Assembly (NCBI GenBank): GCA_002501885.1
Contig: DAON01000089.1
Coordinates: 1 to 8,374 of the forward strand
Reading direction: 5' to 3'
DNA from: Euryarchaeota archaeon UBA220
Lineage (GTDB): Archaea; Thermoplasmatota; Poseidoniia; Poseidoniales; Thalassarchaeaceae
Length of the DNA stretch: 8,374 nt
Part shown: piece after piece, positions 1-6,741 of the stretch
Layout of the letters: each line of letters starts with the position of its first letter
Position numbering within the stretch: the stretch's first letter is position 1
Made by a program: the position numbers and the translations under genes
Notes under the pieces: generated by a model
Told to the model about the DNA's origin: nothing
Seen by the model: the letters and a program-made list of their open reading frames with translations, nothing else
The model's database searches: none

Positions 1-1
1 T

Positions 2-361
2 GAGGCTTTGAATTGCTTTGAGAAAGCAATTGGAGGAGCTCCCCGAGAAGAAACAGAATTGCGCATGAGATCACATAACGGGCGTGGTCATGCACTATAC
101 CAACTAGGTCGATTTGCAGAAAGCATCCAAGCCTATCATGCAGCGATATCTCTGGATCCGACTAGTGTTGGTGGCAGAACACTATACAACATGGGCTCTT
201 CATATGCGGCTGTAGAACATTATGCAGATGCAATCAAATGCTTTGAACAGGCCTTACAGAGAGGTCTTGATTCTGATGATGTTGAACTTTGTAAGACTCA
301 AATTAACAGATGTAGATTGCTCAGTAAGGAACAGATGAAGAGACGTAATCAGGCTGCCTGA
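2..361 (+). CDS. TPR-repeat protein, C-terminal fragment (5' end outside window)
   Basis: The reading frame is open to the left edge, so this is the tail of a longer protein. A TTG at 8 lies inside a repeat (EALNCFEKAI) and is not a credible start. About 119 residues remain. They contain the end of one tetratricopeptide repeat and two more helical-pair repeats, seen in the segments GRGHALYQLGRFAESIQAY and YNMGSSYAAVEHYADAIKCF, with the usual spacing of small and aromatic residues and a DP turn (SLDPT). The tail is basic (KEQMKRRNQAA). TPR arrays are protein-binding scaffolds; the partner cannot be inferred from this fragment. No signal or membrane segment is visible. The stop codon overlaps the converging oxidoreductase gene by 13 bp. 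TPR identity is fairly sure; specific function is unknown. Confidence 0.8.
   Translation, partial: EALNCFEKAIGGAPREETELRMRSHNGRGHALYQLGRFAESIQAYHAAISLDPTSVGGRTLYNMGSSYAAVEHYADAIKCFEQALQRGLDSDDVELCKTQINRCRLLSKEQMKRRNQAA
349..361. repeat. 13-bp palindrome holding both stop codons of converging genes
   Basis: TCAGGC-T-GCCTGA is a perfect inverted repeat around a single central base. It is exactly the overlap of the TPR gene (stop 359-361) and the oxidoreductase gene (stop 349-351 on the minus strand). Because of the symmetry both strands read Gln-Ala-Ala-stop, so both proteins end in QAA. The stem is short and no T-run follows, so a terminator role is not supported. Confidence 0.6.
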
Positions 362-2673
362 GTAGCCTTGTTATTCCAGAATCTCATATTCTGCATTGAT
401 GGTTGAACGGATACGCATACTGATTTACTGGTAGGAGTATTGCTTCCCTCAGCGACACTGTTTAGTGGAATCAGACAGTTGGCCTCGGGGAAATAAGTGG
501 CAATATTACCAGATGGAATATCGTACTCCACCACTCTCCATTTCGGAGCTGTTTGGGAGTCCCCTTCAAAGTGTGAAGTCAAGTCTACCATGGTGCCTGT
601 CTTGATACCAAGTCTATCCATATCAGACTTACACATCAAAACAATTCGTCTAGCTTGCTTTATCCCACGGTACCGATCATCAAGACCGTAAATTGTAGTA
701 TTGTACTGGTCGTGAGAGCGAATTGTCATCATTACGAATTGCTCGTCTCCAGGGGAAACCACAGAAATTGGGTGAACTCTGAAGTTGGCTTTACCGGAAT
801 CAGTTTCGAATGTTCTAGAATCACGCGGAGGGTTCGGTAAATAGAATCCTGGGGGATTTCGAACTCTCTCATTGTATGAATCGAAACCGGGAATAGTCGA
901 TTCAATTAAATTACGAATTAAATCATAATCTTCGGCAAATTTACTCCAAGTAATGCCCGAGTCGTCAAGTTTTGTTTCTAATGCACTAGCTATTCCAGCA
1001 ACTATGCTAGGTTCTGAGATGAGTTCTTTTGAAGCAGGTCTGGCCGAACCTCGAGAAGAATGTACTACTCCCATTGAGTTCTCGACAGAGACAAACTGGT
1101 CACCCTTTGTTGTAACATCTCTCTCTGTTCTACCCAGACATGGTAAGATCAGTGCGGTCTTTCCAGTGACTAGATGTGATCTATTGGGTTTAGTAGAAAT
1201 TTGTACGGTTAAATCGCACTTCTGAATTGCCTTAGATGTGGAATCAGTATCTGACATCGCAGAAACAAAATTCCCACCCATTGACATGAATACTTTAGCA
1301 TCGCCTTCTAACATTGCTATTACTGAGTTAACAGAATCATAACCGTGTTTTGTTGGTGGTTTGATTCCGGTAGTATTTCTGAGTGAAGAAAGAAACCCGT
1401 TTGATGGTTTGTGATTGATTCCAACGGTTCTATCTCCTTGAACATTGGAATGCCCCCTAACAGGACATAAGCCGGCTCCAGGCTTGCCGATATGACCACC
1501 AAGTAGTAGAGTATTGACAATCTCTTGAATTGTTGCAACTGAATTTTGATGTTGAGTTAGTCCCATAGCCCAACAAACAATTGTTGACTTTGAGTCGCGC
1601 ATTGCTGCGGCTAATTTCTCAATATCATGTCTTTTGACTCCGCATGTAGATGTGATTTCTTCCCAACCGGTGTTTGAAACTGCTTCTTCATACTCTTCAA
1701 AACCATGAGTAAATTGTTGAATGAATTCTGGGTTGGTTCCAAAGCCAGAAATAATGGATTTTGCAAGACCTCTGAAAAGAGCCATGTCGCCATTCACATT
1801 AACAGGAATATGCAAGTCTGCAATCTTAGTTCCCTGACCTATTACCTCTAGTGGGTCTTGAGGGTGTTTGAATCTCTTCATACCAGTTTCATATAATGGA
1901 TTGATACTGACCACTGAAGCACCTGCTACCTTTGCTGCCTTAAGTGCAGAAAGCATCCTAGGATGATTCGAACCAGGATTTTGACCGACGACCAGAATTA
2001 GATCAGCCTTGTTAAAGTCGTCTAGTTTCACAGTACCCTTGCCAATTCCAATAGAATCGCCCAATGCTACTCCTGAAGATTCATGACACATGTTAGAGCA
2101 ATCTGGTAAATTGTTTGTCCCAAGTCTTCTGGCTAGTAACTGCCATAAGAAAGCGGCTTCATTGCTGGTTCTTCCGGATGTATAGAAGATTGCCTCATCA
2201 GGGTTATCTAATGTTGAGAGGTGATCTGCAATTATATCGAATGCTAGGCCCCATGTTATTGGTTCATAATTTTGAGAATCCGGGTTGAGAATCATGGGGT
2301 TAGTAATTCTGCCCTGAGAATTAAGCCAACGATCGGATTTTCGAGATAATTGTGCTAAAGTCCACTGTGACCAAAATTCGGGATTTGCGCGAGCTTTGGT
2401 GCCCTCATCAGCAACGGCTTTGGCGCCATTCTCGCAGAATTCAAATACAGTTCTCTCATCATCTGGATCGGGCCAAGCACAACCTGGACAATCGAATCCA
2501 TAGAAAGAATTGACACGCGTCAAATTGGATAGAGATCGAATAGCACCCATGCGCGTTAGTCCATGATTCATTGTCGAAAGCACTGCAGGAATTCCTGCTG
2601 CAACCTCCTTTGGTTTGGACTGGAGAAGAGGATTATCCTTGACAGGAGTTAGGTGCTCTACATCCCTGCTCAT
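349..2673 (-). CDS. Molybdopterin oxidoreductase, YdeP/FdhF-like (formate dehydrogenase alpha-subunit family)
   Basis: A 774-residue catalytic subunit of the molybdopterin-bisMGD superfamily, close to the usual length of the YdeP subfamily. The N-terminal hallmark FDCPGCAWPDP (C62, C65) is followed by FCENGAKA (C80). The Mo-site motif NNLPDCSNMCHESSG places C196-H197 where formate dehydrogenase H carries its selenocysteine-histidine pair, so a cysteine Mo ligand is expected. Cofactor-binding segments follow at about 230-260 (VGQNPGSNHPR, INPLYETG) and 391-420 (GGHIGKPGAG, VRGHSNVQGDR). The C-terminal dinucleotide-binding domain (about 645-760) has TIRSHDQYNTTIYGLDDRYRG and ATYFPEANCLIP. No signal peptide is visible, so it is probably cytoplasmic. 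The start lies 46 bp after fdhD on the same strand, suggesting co-transcription. No electron-transfer subunit is nearby. Substrate is uncertain: formate is plausible from the family and fdhD, but E. coli YdeP is known mainly for acid resistance. Confidence 0.9.
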   Translation of the reverse strand: MSRDVEHLTPVKDNPLLQSKPKEVAAGIPAVLSTMNHGLTRMGAIRSLSNLTRVNSFYGFDCPGCAWPDPDDERTVFEFCENGAKAVADEGTKARANPEFWSQWTLAQLSRKSDRWLNSQGRITNPMILNPDSQNYEPITWGLAFDIIADHLSTLDNPDEAIFYTSGRTSNEAAFLWQLLARRLGTNNLPDCSNMCHESSGVALGDSIGIGKGTVKLDDFNKADLILVVGQNPGSNHPRMLSALKAAKVAGASVVSINPLYETGMKRFKHPQDPLEVIGQGTKIADLHIPVNVNGDMALFRGLAKSIISGFGTNPEFIQQFTHGFEEYEEAVSNTGWEEITSTCGVKRHDIEKLAAAMRDSKSTIVCWAMGLTQHQNSVATIQEIVNTLLLGGHIGKPGAGLCPVRGHSNVQGDRTVGINHKPSNGFLSSLRNTTGIKPPTKHGYDSVNSVIAMLEGDAKVFMSMGGNFVSAMSDTDSTSKAIQKCDLTVQISTKPNRSHLVTGKTALILPCLGRTERDVTTKGDQFVSVENSMGVVHSSRGSARPASKELISEPSIVAGIASALETKLDDSGITWSKFAEDYDLIRNLIESTIPGFDSYNERVRNPPGFYLPNPPRDSRTFETDSGKANFRVHPISVVSPGDEQFVMMTIRSHDQYNTTIYGLDDRYRGIKQARRIVLMCKSDMDRLGIKTGTMVDLTSHFEGDSQTAPKWRVVEYDIPSGNIATYFPEANCLIPLNSVAEGSNTPTSKSVCVSVQPSMQNMRFWNNKATQAA

Positions 2674-2719
2674 GCATGTGCGAGGATGTTTGCTTACATC
2701 AGTATCTCGCTGTTTGATG

Positions 2720-3517
2720 TTAACATATCCTATTGCTAGCGCTGAATACGGTCATCCTATCTTCATTGGCAAAGGAGACCAAGGTCATGCCGTGTTCATT
2801 TGCGATATCGACCGCGAGGCTACTAGGTGCACCTACTGAAATCATGATTGGGAATCCTGCTTTGAGTGCTTTCTGAACTAACTCGAATGATGCCCTGCCT
2901 GAAACAACAACTACCTCTTTGTCAATTGGCAACTCCCCCTTATTGATTGCTGCACCAATCAATTTATCCATAGCATTGTGTCTTCCAATGTCTTCCTTAA
3001 CATCGATTATTGTGCCCTCAATATTGGCCCTACCACAGGCATGAGTGCCACCTGTCAAGTCAAAAGTCGATTGCATTGAGCGTAAGCCAGTTACTGCTTT
3101 ACCTACCTCAAGATGAGTAATTGAGAAGTCACTAGATAATTCGGGTCCATGCATATGCAGTAGATTGGAAATGGACTCCTTTCCACAAATCCCACAAGAG
3201 GAAGTCATGGTTGTTCTTCTAGTGAGCTCGTGAGGATTGAATTTTGCTGAATCATCTAATTCTACAGTTATTCTATCATCATCTGATTCAATCGACAATA
3301 TACACTCTAAAGATTGGATAACTCCTTCGGAATGTAGAAATCCCAAAACTAAATCATGATCGTCCCCTGGAGTTCTCATAGTTAATCCCAATTCATAAGT
3401 CTGACCAGATTTATTGATTGCAATGGATAATGCAGATTCTACTGATACAGAATCGGGTCTCCTTGAGGATTTGCCATTTTCTACTTTGATACTGGGCCGT
3501 CGCACGGTCTTATCCAT
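2720..3517 (-). CDS. fdhD: FdhD, sulfur carrier for molybdenum-cofactor sulfuration
   Basis: FdhD binds the Mo cofactor and passes sulfur from a cysteine desulfurase to it, which formate dehydrogenase needs for activity. With the start at 3517 the protein is 265 residues, normal for the family. Visible motifs are TPGDDHDLVLGFLHSEGVI near the N terminus, the conserved sulfur-transfer pair SSCGICG (C108, C111), GGTHACGRA, EDIGRHNAMDKLIGAA (about 175-190) and SGRASFELVQKA with VGAPSSLAVDIA toward the C terminus. The frame could extend upstream to 3583, but the added 22 residues do not resemble FdhD and would run into the start region of the divergent gene; MDKTVRRPSIKVENG looks like the native beginning. 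Its position directly upstream of the YdeP-type oxidoreductase is strong context for a dedicated maturation role. No ribosome-binding site is evident. Confidence 0.93.
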   Translation of the reverse strand: MDKTVRRPSIKVENGKSSRRPDSVSVESALSIAINKSGQTYELGLTMRTPGDDHDLVLGFLHSEGVIQSLECILSIESDDDRITVELDDSAKFNPHELTRRTTMTSSCGICGKESISNLLHMHGPELSSDFSITHLEVGKAVTGLRSMQSTFDLTGGTHACGRANIEGTIIDVKEDIGRHNAMDKLIGAAINKGELPIDKEVVVVSGRASFELVQKALKAGFPIMISVGAPSSLAVDIANEHGMTLVSFANEDRMTVFSASNRIC

Positions 3518-3607
3518 GAATTCGGCACGGGTTGTATCGTATTGGGTTATGGCAATACACAACAATGTCCCACAACCGTTCAAATACCACCAATATCAGC
3601 GAGTATC
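3518..3607. promoter_or_regulatory. Divergent promoter region between fdhD and the Fe-S carrier gene
   Basis: About 90 bp separate the two divergent starts, so promoters for both transcripts should lie here. The segment CAAATACC at 3581-3588 is 20-27 bp before the carrier ATG at 3608, roughly where an archaeal TATA element would be for a leaderless transcript. On the other strand ATAACCCAATACG, about 23-35 bp before the fdhD start, is a weaker candidate. Neither start has a Shine-Dalgarno sequence. I see no convincing operator. The region follows from gene layout; the individual elements are guesses. Confidence 0.35.
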
Positions 3608-3994
3608 ATGGGCATTATGGACGGAGAAGGATTTAGCCTTCCAGTCGTCACGCCAGTTGAAGTTGTTGAAGTTGACATTTCTTTTACCGACTCAGCAAAG
3701 TCAGCAATGCGCAAAGAGTTTCAAGGGGATGAAAAATCACGCGTACTCATTATTAGTGCTCAGTCAGGCGGATGTTCTGGATATCTATATGATATGAAAA
3801 TAGTTGAAGATCCAGAAGATGAATCATTTCAAAGATTGGATGTAGAAGGAATGTCTGTTCTAGTTCACAATAAAGACAGCGTACTACTTGCTGGAATAAC
3901 AATTGACTTCAAGGATTCATTGATGGGGGGCGGCTTCCAAATTGAAAATCCCAATGCAGACAGAGCCTGTGGATGCGGACAGTCATTTGGTTGA
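3608..3994 (+). CDS. A-type iron-sulfur carrier (IscA/ErpA/HesB family)
   Basis: A-type carriers hold an iron or Fe-S unit and deliver it to target apoproteins, mainly in [4Fe-4S] assembly. From the ATG at 3608 the protein is 128 residues. The three family cysteines are all present: C56 in SAQSGGCSGY, and C121 and C123 in RACGCGQSFG at the C terminus. FKDSLMGGGFQIENPNA just before them matches the conserved end of the fold, and DISFTDSAKSAMRKEF is the usual N-terminal strand-helix. The ATG at 3617 is an equally acceptable start. The longer frame from 3542 adds a tail rich in Pro, Gln and Thr that is unlike the family. The ygfZ-like gene begins 4 bp after the stop, so the two are almost certainly co-transcribed. 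Whether it is closer to IscA, ErpA or SufA cannot be settled by eye. Confidence 0.92.
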   Translation: MGIMDGEGFSLPVVTPVEVVEVDISFTDSAKSAMRKEFQGDEKSRVLIISAQSGGCSGYLYDMKIVEDPEDESFQRLDVEGMSVLVHNKDSVLLAGITIDFKDSLMGGGFQIENPNADRACGCGQSFG

Positions 3995-3998
3995 AATT

Positions 3999-4910
3999 AT
4001 GATTACTGCAAACCACCTCCACCCGGTGGCTCAGGTTTTCTCTGTACCTTCATCAGTTAGTGTATTAGAAGGCCCATCTGTACTCGAACATCTAAACAGA
4101 ATAGTCACCATAGAGACTCTTGGAATGCCAATTCTTGGTAGAAAGGATGGTTTGATATGTAATGCAAATGGTAGAATTCTAGATCTTGCAACTGTTTGTA
4201 ATCTAGATGGTCAAGCTATCATATTAGGAAATCAAGGCACGGGCAAAGATACTCGTCAAAATCTAGCTTCCGGGATTCCTTGGAATGAAGATCTAAAGGT
4301 GAAAGATGCAGATGATGCGATTTCACATCTAGTGTTAATTGGTCAAGACCCGTTTAGTTGTTTGATTAACTTGGGGATTGAGCCAACTGATTTGTCGACC
4401 AACAACTGGTCTGAATTAGGTAATTCTTTGCTATCAATTCATTCTATGTGTCCTAATACAATTCAGATTCTAACTCCTTCGAGTCATCTAAATTCTATGA
4501 TTGATGCATTGAAAAGTAGCGGAGCTCAACATTCTGATATAGATGAATGGAGGAGTGTCAGGATGTTAAGCGGTATAATGGATCATCATGAGCTAAATCC
4601 TGATAATTTACCCTTCGAACTCGGCCTTAGTGAGTTAGTTGCGCTTGACAAGGGATGTTATCCGGGGCAAGAGATTCATGCGCGGATGGAGAGTAGGGGC
4701 GTACTTGCAAGATGTTTGGTTAGGCTAAAGTCCGATGATTTGATTCCGGTTGGCAAATCAAAGATTGAAAATGTTGGCAGAGTCTCGGTTACTGATTCCA
4801 ATCAATATGATGAGGGTTGGGTTGCATTGGCCCTAATTCCATATGCTGCAGAAGGTATCGAAGTAATCAGGTTTGAGAATGAAGTGGTAGCGAAGGTAGA
4901 ATTAATCTGA
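3999..4910 (+). CDS. YgfZ/IBA57-like folate-dependent Fe-S assembly protein (GcvT-related)
   Basis: YgfZ (bacteria) and IBA57 (mitochondria) are relatives of the glycine-cleavage T protein that help assemble or repair particular Fe-S enzymes. The family signature is exact here: KGCYPGQEIHARMESRG, with K218, C220, G223, Q224 and E225 in the 303-residue form. Before it, ELNPDNLPFELGLSELVALD matches the family's approach to the motif, and the N-terminal part has the LEGPSVLEHLN and NANGRILDLATV segments typical of the folate-binding domain. It lacks the length and the C-terminal domain of true GcvT, and no other glycine-cleavage genes are present. I chose the ATG at 3999, 4 bp after the carrier stop; a start at 3942 would overlap the carrier gene by 53 bp and add unrelated residues. 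The tight pairing suggests the two proteins work together. The 3' end overlaps the converging membrane-protein gene by 9 bp. Confidence 0.88.
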   Translation: MITANHLHPVAQVFSVPSSVSVLEGPSVLEHLNRIVTIETLGMPILGRKDGLICNANGRILDLATVCNLDGQAIILGNQGTGKDTRQNLASGIPWNEDLKVKDADDAISHLVLIGQDPFSCLINLGIEPTDLSTNNWSELGNSLLSIHSMCPNTIQILTPSSHLNSMIDALKSSGAQHSDIDEWRSVRMLSGIMDHHELNPDNLPFELGLSELVALDKGCYPGQEIHARMESRGVLARCLVRLKSDDLIPVGKSKIENVGRVSVTDSNQYDEGWVALALIPYAAEGIEVIRFENEVVAKVELI

Positions 4911-5978
4911 CTGATTAGATTCAAGTTCAAATCTCTCACCGCGTTCAAGCCACTCCGACAATGGCATTAGAGGAGAGAGTTTTAACGAACCTAGATTTCT
5001 AGTGAATAGATATACTACTGGGTTGTATACCTCTACCATCTGGTGCTGAAAAGTCTGCCTTACATCCTTAGCTCTGTAGCTGAAGAACGTCAACTCAACC
5101 AAGATACCAACGACTGTTGCTGTGTACAATACAATGAGTACACTAAGTGAAAATACAACAGGATCAGAGAAGAATTCTCCAGAACGAATCTGCCCCCCAT
5201 ACAATAGCTGTCTTGTCAATAAAAATACTAACCCTACGCCAACTAAGGGGCCTAGGGCATCTTCAACAAATGTATCCATTGGAATTAGTCTACGTTTAGT
5301 TGGATCGGCAAATACCAATGTGTTTGCAGTTGCAGCGCGGATAACTGAAGTGATTGAAACAAGGATGAGGTAGACGGCTCCACTTACGATTACTATGCCT
5401 CTGCCATCGAGAGGAAGATAGAGCACTACAAGATAAGCAAATACTCCTAGAAATACAGTAACTGGAAGCCGGTGAATAGATGCCAGTACCTGATCTAGTC
5501 TCTTGGCACCATCATCTAACTTTGGTATTCCAATAACCTCCCATCTTGTGATGCTTTGCAGTAGTTTAGCGAATCTTAGTAGTCCTCTTTTGCTAATCAA
5601 TAGCCATTCTAGAAATCTTAACAGTGGCATCAATGGTATTGCAAAGAGGGCAGCAAATAGTCCAATAATTGGCCAGATAGCAAGGATTGGAAGTAAAAGA
5701 AAATGTTGAATTTTTAGTGGAAATAATAAATCTGATTCTATTCTTCCTTGTCTTTCAGTGTCTATCAGAAATCTCCTTGCCTCGGAATCCAACTCAGTCC
5801 TATATCTCCTCAGTGGTATACCAGAATCCAGTACTCTTCGTACCTTCTCTCGGTAATGTTCGTGCTCGGGCTCAGTGCCTATCCACCATCTCCAGCCCAG
5901 TGACAAAGGTATGGCAAAGAATAGTGGAGCAAGTAGGATTAGGACCGAAGTAAATAACCCCTCTGAACCAGTGGCCAT
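4902..5978 (-). CDS. Multi-pass membrane protein of unknown function
   Basis: I do not recognise a family for this 358-residue protein. It has strongly hydrophobic segments at about 9-28, 91-120 (long enough for two passes, broken by prolines), 173-190, 194-213, 243-260 and 274-299, suggesting six or seven membrane passes. A charged loop (about 35-82, rich in Glu and Arg) follows the first segment, and a second polar loop at about 130-170 (SKRGLLRFAKLLQS, IPKLDDGAKRLDQVL) could form a cytoplasmic domain. ADPTKRRLIPMDTFVEDALGP at about 224-244 is the most distinctive inter-membrane loop. The C-terminal tail (about 300-358) is soluble and ends acidic. No signal peptide, transporter motif or catalytic signature is apparent. 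It lies 59 bp downstream of the superoxide dismutase gene on the same strand, so it may be co-transcribed, but a functional link is not shown. Confidence 0.8.
   Translation of the reverse strand: MATGSEGLFTSVLILLAPLFFAIPLSLGWRWWIGTEPEHEHYREKVRRVLDSGIPLRRYRTELDSEARRFLIDTERQGRIESDLLFPLKIQHFLLLPILAIWPIIGLFAALFAIPLMPLLRFLEWLLISKRGLLRFAKLLQSITRWEVIGIPKLDDGAKRLDQVLASIHRLPVTVFLGVFAYLVVLYLPLDGRGIVIVSGAVYLILVSITSVIRAATANTLVFADPTKRRLIPMDTFVEDALGPLVGVGLVFLLTRQLLYGGQIRSGEFFSDPVVFSLSVLIVLYTATVVGILVELTFFSYRAKDVRQTFQHQMVEVYNPVVYLFTRNLGSLKLSPLMPLSEWLERGERFELESNQSD
4903..4917. repeat. Small inverted repeat at a convergent gene junction
   Basis: TAATC (4903-4907), a 5-base loop and GATTA (4913-4917) form a perfect 5-bp stem over the end of the ygfZ-like gene and the last codons of the membrane-protein gene. 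The stem is weak (mostly A-T) and no T-run follows on either strand, so it may be chance; a terminator role is only a possibility. Confidence 0.25.
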
Positions 5979-6037
5979 AGACCCTGGTTAACATCAGCAC
6001 CAATAACAAGACGGTTCTACTTTTCAAAATTGGTCCA

Positions 6038-6649
6038 TCAAAGAGCATCTGCGTATCTGCGGGATACCTCTTCCCAATTCACAACATTCCACCAGGACTC
6101 AATATAAGTAGCCCTGCCGGGACCGTATTTCTTGTAATAGGCGTGTTCCCAAACATCGAGTCCTAAGATGGGTGTGCAACAAATTTCGGGACCACAGCAA
6201 CCGTCCATCAAAGGATTGTCTTGGTTGGGAGTAGAGCACACACATAGTGAACCGTTCTTGACTCCAAGCCAAGCCCATCCACTACCGAACCTAGTCATAG
6301 CTGCCTTCTGGAAATCTGCTTGGAAATCCTCAAATGATCCGAAAACCGAATCTATTGCGTCTGCTAGATCTCCAGATGGTTTCCCTCCTCCATCGGGGGA
6401 CATTGATTCCCAGAATTGACAGTGGTTCCACCATCCTCCGCCGTTATTCCTAATTGCCGCGATATCAGAATGGTTTCTCAGTAGGTCGTTAATTGGCATT
6501 TCAGGAATACCATTTGACTCGATGGCAGCATTGAGATTATTGGTGTATGCATTGTGATGCTTGGTATGGTGAATCTCCATAGTTAGTGCATCGATATGCG
6601 GCTCTAGTGCATCGTAGTCGTAGGGCATGTCGGGTAACTCATAAGTCAT
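6038..6649 (-). CDS. sod: Superoxide dismutase, Mn/Fe family, with cysteine-rich loop
   Basis: It converts superoxide to oxygen and hydrogen peroxide, and is probably cytoplasmic because no signal peptide is visible. From the ATG at 6649 the protein has 203 residues and begins MTYELPDMPYDYDALEPHID, the standard start of the family; TTG (6670) and ATG (6667) upstream only add a few residues. All four metal ligands are present: H27 (MEIHHTKHHNAY), H76 (WWNHCQFW), D165 and H169 (LDVWEHAYY), plus second-shell H31 and Y35. The NQDNPL segment supplies Q143 at the position typical of Mn-type enzymes, suggesting Mn or cambialistic use. Unusual is the run of cysteines: CVC at 136-138 and CCGPEICC at 151-158, just before the Asp ligand, plus C77 beside the His ligand. 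The segment YGPGRATYI replaces the more common YQNRRPDYI type. It is divergent from the phosphoglycerate dehydrogenase gene. Confidence 0.95.
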   Translation of the reverse strand: MTYELPDMPYDYDALEPHIDALTMEIHHTKHHNAYTNNLNAAIESNGIPEMPINDLLRNHSDIAAIRNNGGGWWNHCQFWESMSPDGGGKPSGDLADAIDSVFGSFEDFQADFQKAAMTRFGSGWAWLGVKNGSLCVCSTPNQDNPLMDGCCGPEICCTPILGLDVWEHAYYKKYGPGRATYIESWWNVVNWEEVSRRYADAL

Positions 6650-6741
6650 GATTAAGCCAGTAGGCATCAAGATATCAATTCTCGGTTAGAGGAAGAATGA
6701 ATTTTAGCAATGTTGATTGAACTGAACTGATTCAATGACAC
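6650..6741. promoter_or_regulatory. Divergent promoter region between sod and the phosphoglycerate dehydrogenase gene
   Basis: This gap of about 92 bp must hold the start signals for both divergent genes. On the minus strand TTGATATC at about 6672-6679 is 23-30 bp upstream of the sod ATG, compatible with a weak TATA element. On the plus strand the AT-rich AATTTTAGCAA (6700-6710) lies 32-42 bp before the dehydrogenase ATG and could serve similarly. Neither start codon has a Shine-Dalgarno sequence. These assignments rest on position and composition only. Confidence 0.35.
6716..6736. promoter_or_regulatory. Inverted repeat ATTGAA-N9-TTCAAT upstream of the dehydrogenase gene, possible operator
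   Basis: Perfect 6-bp arms, ATTGAA (6716-6721) and TTCAAT (6731-6736), are separated by 9 bp and end 5 bp before the ATG at 6742. The arm centres are 15 bp apart, somewhat more than one helical turn. The spacer contains a short direct repeat (CTGAACTGA). The position overlapping the likely transcription start would suit a repressor, but short repeats like this also arise by chance. Confidence 0.3.

Noticed and set aside
953..1225. Plus-strand open frames within the oxidoreductase gene, such as this 90-codon one
   Set aside because: They lie opposite a strongly conserved coding sequence and show no recognisable domain or composition of their own.
3518..3583. N-terminal extension of fdhD to 3583
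   Set aside because: The added 22 residues do not resemble FdhD and would overlap the divergent gene's upstream region; the ATG at 3517 gives a normal-length protein.
3542..3607. Longer start for the Fe-S carrier at 3542
   Set aside because: The extra residues are low in family similarity and occupy the probable promoter; 3608 or 3617 fits the family length better.
3414..3797. 127-codon plus-strand frame spanning the fdhD start and the carrier gene
   Set aside because: It is out of frame with the carrier, antisense to fdhD and contains no recognisable motif; both real genes explain this region.
3942..3998. Longer start for the ygfZ-like gene at 3942
   Set aside because: It would overlap the conserved C-terminal cysteine motif of the carrier gene by 53 bp; the ATG at 3999 follows the carrier stop by 4 bp.
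3999..4910. Glycine-cleavage T protein (aminomethyltransferase) as the product
   Set aside because: The length is too short, the KGCYPGQE motif is the YgfZ/IBA57 signature, and no other glycine-cleavage genes are nearby.
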